A stretch of DNA of 64,000 nt from Aplectana chamaeleonis (lineage: Eukaryota > Nematoda > Chromadorea > Rhabditida > Cosmocercidae). Both the position numbers and the translations under genes were made by a program. The DNA lies in the NCBI GenBank assembly GCA_029168955.1, contig JAPDOI010000186.1, positions 310,001 to 374,000 on the forward strand, read 5' to 3'. Position 1 is the stretch's first letter. Each line of letters opens with the position of its first letter. Of this stretch, positions 63,930 through 64,000 are shown one piece after another. The notes beneath the pieces are model-generated. The model was not told where the DNA came from and did not search any database. It worked only from the letters and a program-made list of their open reading frames with translations.

Positions 63930-64000
63930 ATGCTTTCAAGACAATCTATTTTGTTGCTCGCATTCTGGTGTCTTCATGTTATCCATTTCAGTGTCCTCTT
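63930..64000 (+). CDS. Start of a probable secreted-protein gene (cut by window edge)
   Basis: ATG at 63930-63932 opens a frame to the window end reading MLSRQSILLLAFWCLHVIHF then SVL: a basic n-region, a hydrophobic core of about 15 residues and a plausible signal peptide. TTATTAACTAG at about 63863-63873 could be a trans-splice acceptor. Alternatively CATCCATTTCAG (ending 63991) is an acceptor for an exon that starts at 63992. The product cannot be told. Confidence 0.4.
   Translation, partial: MLSRQSILLLAFWCLHVIHFSVL

Noticed and set aside
1..64000. tRNA, rRNA, spliced-leader RNA and CRISPR signals
   Set aside because: I looked for B-box-like GTTCGAATC words with cloverleaf context, SL-type sequence and regularly spaced identical repeats, and found none that I can support.

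Overview
The window looks like nuclear DNA of a nematode, most likely a clade V strongylid such as a hookworm. Reasons: short coding exons bounded by TTTCAG/TTTTAG-type acceptors and GTAAG/GTGAG donors, some very short introns (about 37-85 nt), and a dense mixture of RTE-type LINEs, a Penelope-like element, mariner, hAT-, MULE-, Harbinger- and TTAA-type non-autonomous elements. I see no rRNA, tRNA, CRISPR or bacterial-style operon. The species assignment is inference.

Most of the sequence is transposon-derived. Many elements can be delimited to the base by terminal inverted repeats (TIRs) and target-site duplications (TSDs): two MULE-type elements with perfect 9-bp TSDs (4.3 kb; 7.5-10.7 kb), two hAT-type elements with perfect 8-bp TSDs (19.5-20.4 kb; 40.2-41.7 kb), Harbinger-type MITEs with TTA/TAA TSDs (4.8, 15.2, 26.0 kb), a Tc1-like element (22.6-25.0 kb) and about ten TTAA-flanked MITEs whose ends begin AGG. 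Retroelements are a Penelope-like 3' part (5.7-7.3 kb), RTE copies (14.9-16.1 kb truncated; 45.6 kb 3' stub; 57.1-60.3 kb nearly full but frame-broken) and a second LINE (32.2-34.3 kb). Mariner remnants lie at 27.7, 31.4, 38.9 and 43.2 kb. The one at 31.4 and the one at 43.2 kb belong to different families, and both are head-to-head fold-backs. A 4.9-kb fold-back occupies 52.1-57.0 kb.

Between and inside these elements are small exon-like coding blocks. The better ones have compatible splice phases: an EGF-like gene on the minus strand (0.6-4.1 kb); a two-exon gene fragment inside the MULE (9.3-9.55 kb); a three-exon gene on the minus strand (14.2-14.75 kb); a three-exon block with a 22-nt micro-exon (21.6-22.0 kb, minus); a plus-strand membrane-protein fragment whose intron holds a TTAA MITE (29.15-30.2 kb); and a minus-strand superfamily-1 helicase-like gene (37.1-38.8 kb) with an abnormal Walker A loop. 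A likely secreted-protein gene starts at the right edge (63.93 kb). All exon models come from reading frames and splice-site consensus only, so products are mostly unnamed and confidence is moderate.

The overall picture is a set of small genes with transposon-filled introns. In five places a transposon end lies within about 45 bp upstream of a candidate splice acceptor. The most interesting items are the Pack-MULE-like element carrying exons, the giant fold-back, the two independent mariner fold-backs, and a TATA-Inr-splice-donor module found three times in mobile context.
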